From Emiliania huxleyi CCMP1516 (lineage: Eukaryota > Haptophyta > Isochrysidales > Noelaerhabdaceae), in contig NW_005196021.1 of the NCBI RefSeq assembly GCF_000372725.1, positions 92,351-156,350 of the forward strand: 64,000 nt of DNA, written 5' to 3'. The notes under the pieces are model-generated. The model did no database searches. It saw only the letters and a program-made list of their open reading frames with translations, and was not told the origin of the DNA. This document shows, one piece after another, positions 63,925 to 64,000 of the stretch; the first letter of the stretch is position 1; every line of letters begins with the position of its first letter. The position numbers and the translations under genes were made by a program.

Positions 63925-64000
63925 CGCGCGGGCGTTCCAGCTCTCCCTCTCACGCGCTTCAAGTGCTGCTTGGCGTAAAAAAAAAGCCCGCAGCGGGGTC

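Overview
The window is nuclear DNA of a GC-rich, unicellular, alga-like eukaryote. Most genes are interrupted by many very short introns. The products are typically eukaryotic: fibrillarin, LIN37, histone deacetylase, a mitochondrial dehydrogenase kinase, a delta-12-type desaturase and a tubulin-type carboxypeptidase. Long (CA)n, (TG)n and (CT)n tracts lie between genes. GC content, abundant GC-AG introns with 10-11 nt tandem arrays, and LRR and Cys-rich secreted proteins together suggest a haptophyte, most like Emiliania/Gephyrocapsa huxleyi. That identity is inference from style; no marker gene proves it. No prokaryotic operon, CRISPR array, rRNA or convincing tRNA was seen.

Layout. 1-0.9 kb: end of an LRR gene and a broken LRR copy. 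2.9-4.8 kb: PDK/BCKDK-type kinase (+). 7.5-8.1 kb: ankyrin protein (-). 8-11.7 kb: dispersed repeats, including a terminal-inverted-repeat element. 11.7-14.1 kb: 11-exon JmjC/cupin-8 oxygenase (+), then a small predicted acylated protein. 14.7-18.3 kb: SGNH hydrolase (-) and beta-lactamase-like protein (-). 18.8-19.7 kb: coiled-coil protein (+). 21.7-23.8 kb: fibrillarin with an N-terminal ubiquitin-like domain (+). 24.8-27.4 kb: proline-rich membrane protein (-) and Cys-rich secreted glycosyltransferase-like protein (+). 30.4-32.2 kb: GYF membrane protein (+) and PHOSPHO-type HAD phosphatase (-). 32.8-34.3 kb: fragments of rhomboid-like and CmcJ-like genes. 34.4-35.8 kb: F-box/RCC1 protein (-). 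36.3-38.7 kb: fatty-acid desaturase (+). 39.7-40.4 kb: poly-Q HNH-like protein (-). 40.7-45.7 kb: ZRANB3-type SNF2 translocase with HNH and WWE domains (+). 45.9-46.9 kb: SRPBCC protein (-). 47.5-48.5 kb: IQ-motif protein (-). 48.8-50.8 kb: cytosolic carboxypeptidase (+). 51.4-53.6 kb: repeat-plus-acidic-tail protein (-). 54.1-55.6 kb: histone deacetylase (-). 56.0-58.0 kb: unknown ORF (+) and GNAT acetyltransferase (-). 58.7-61.5 kb: LIN37-like MuvB subunit (+). 62.1-63.9 kb: acidic protein gene(s) (-) interrupted by a TIR element.

The genes are independent eukaryotic units rather than one pathway. What unifies the window is intron biology. Using protein-family continuity and reading frame I placed 43 introns: about 25 start with GC, 17 with GT and one apparently with GA. 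Many start with a near-copy of the first bases of the following exon, which looks like a target-site duplication, and many are filled with 10-11 nt tandem units. At 62945-63805 a DNA-transposon-like element has an 18-bp inverted terminus and a perfect 8-bp target duplication. It carries a donor-like site in one terminus and an acceptor-like site in the other, so that splicing would keep the host frame. I regard this candidate introner, together with the GC-AG intron population and the ubiquitin-like/fibrillarin fusion, as the most interesting content. All exon boundaries are my readings from the sequence and are untested by RNA.
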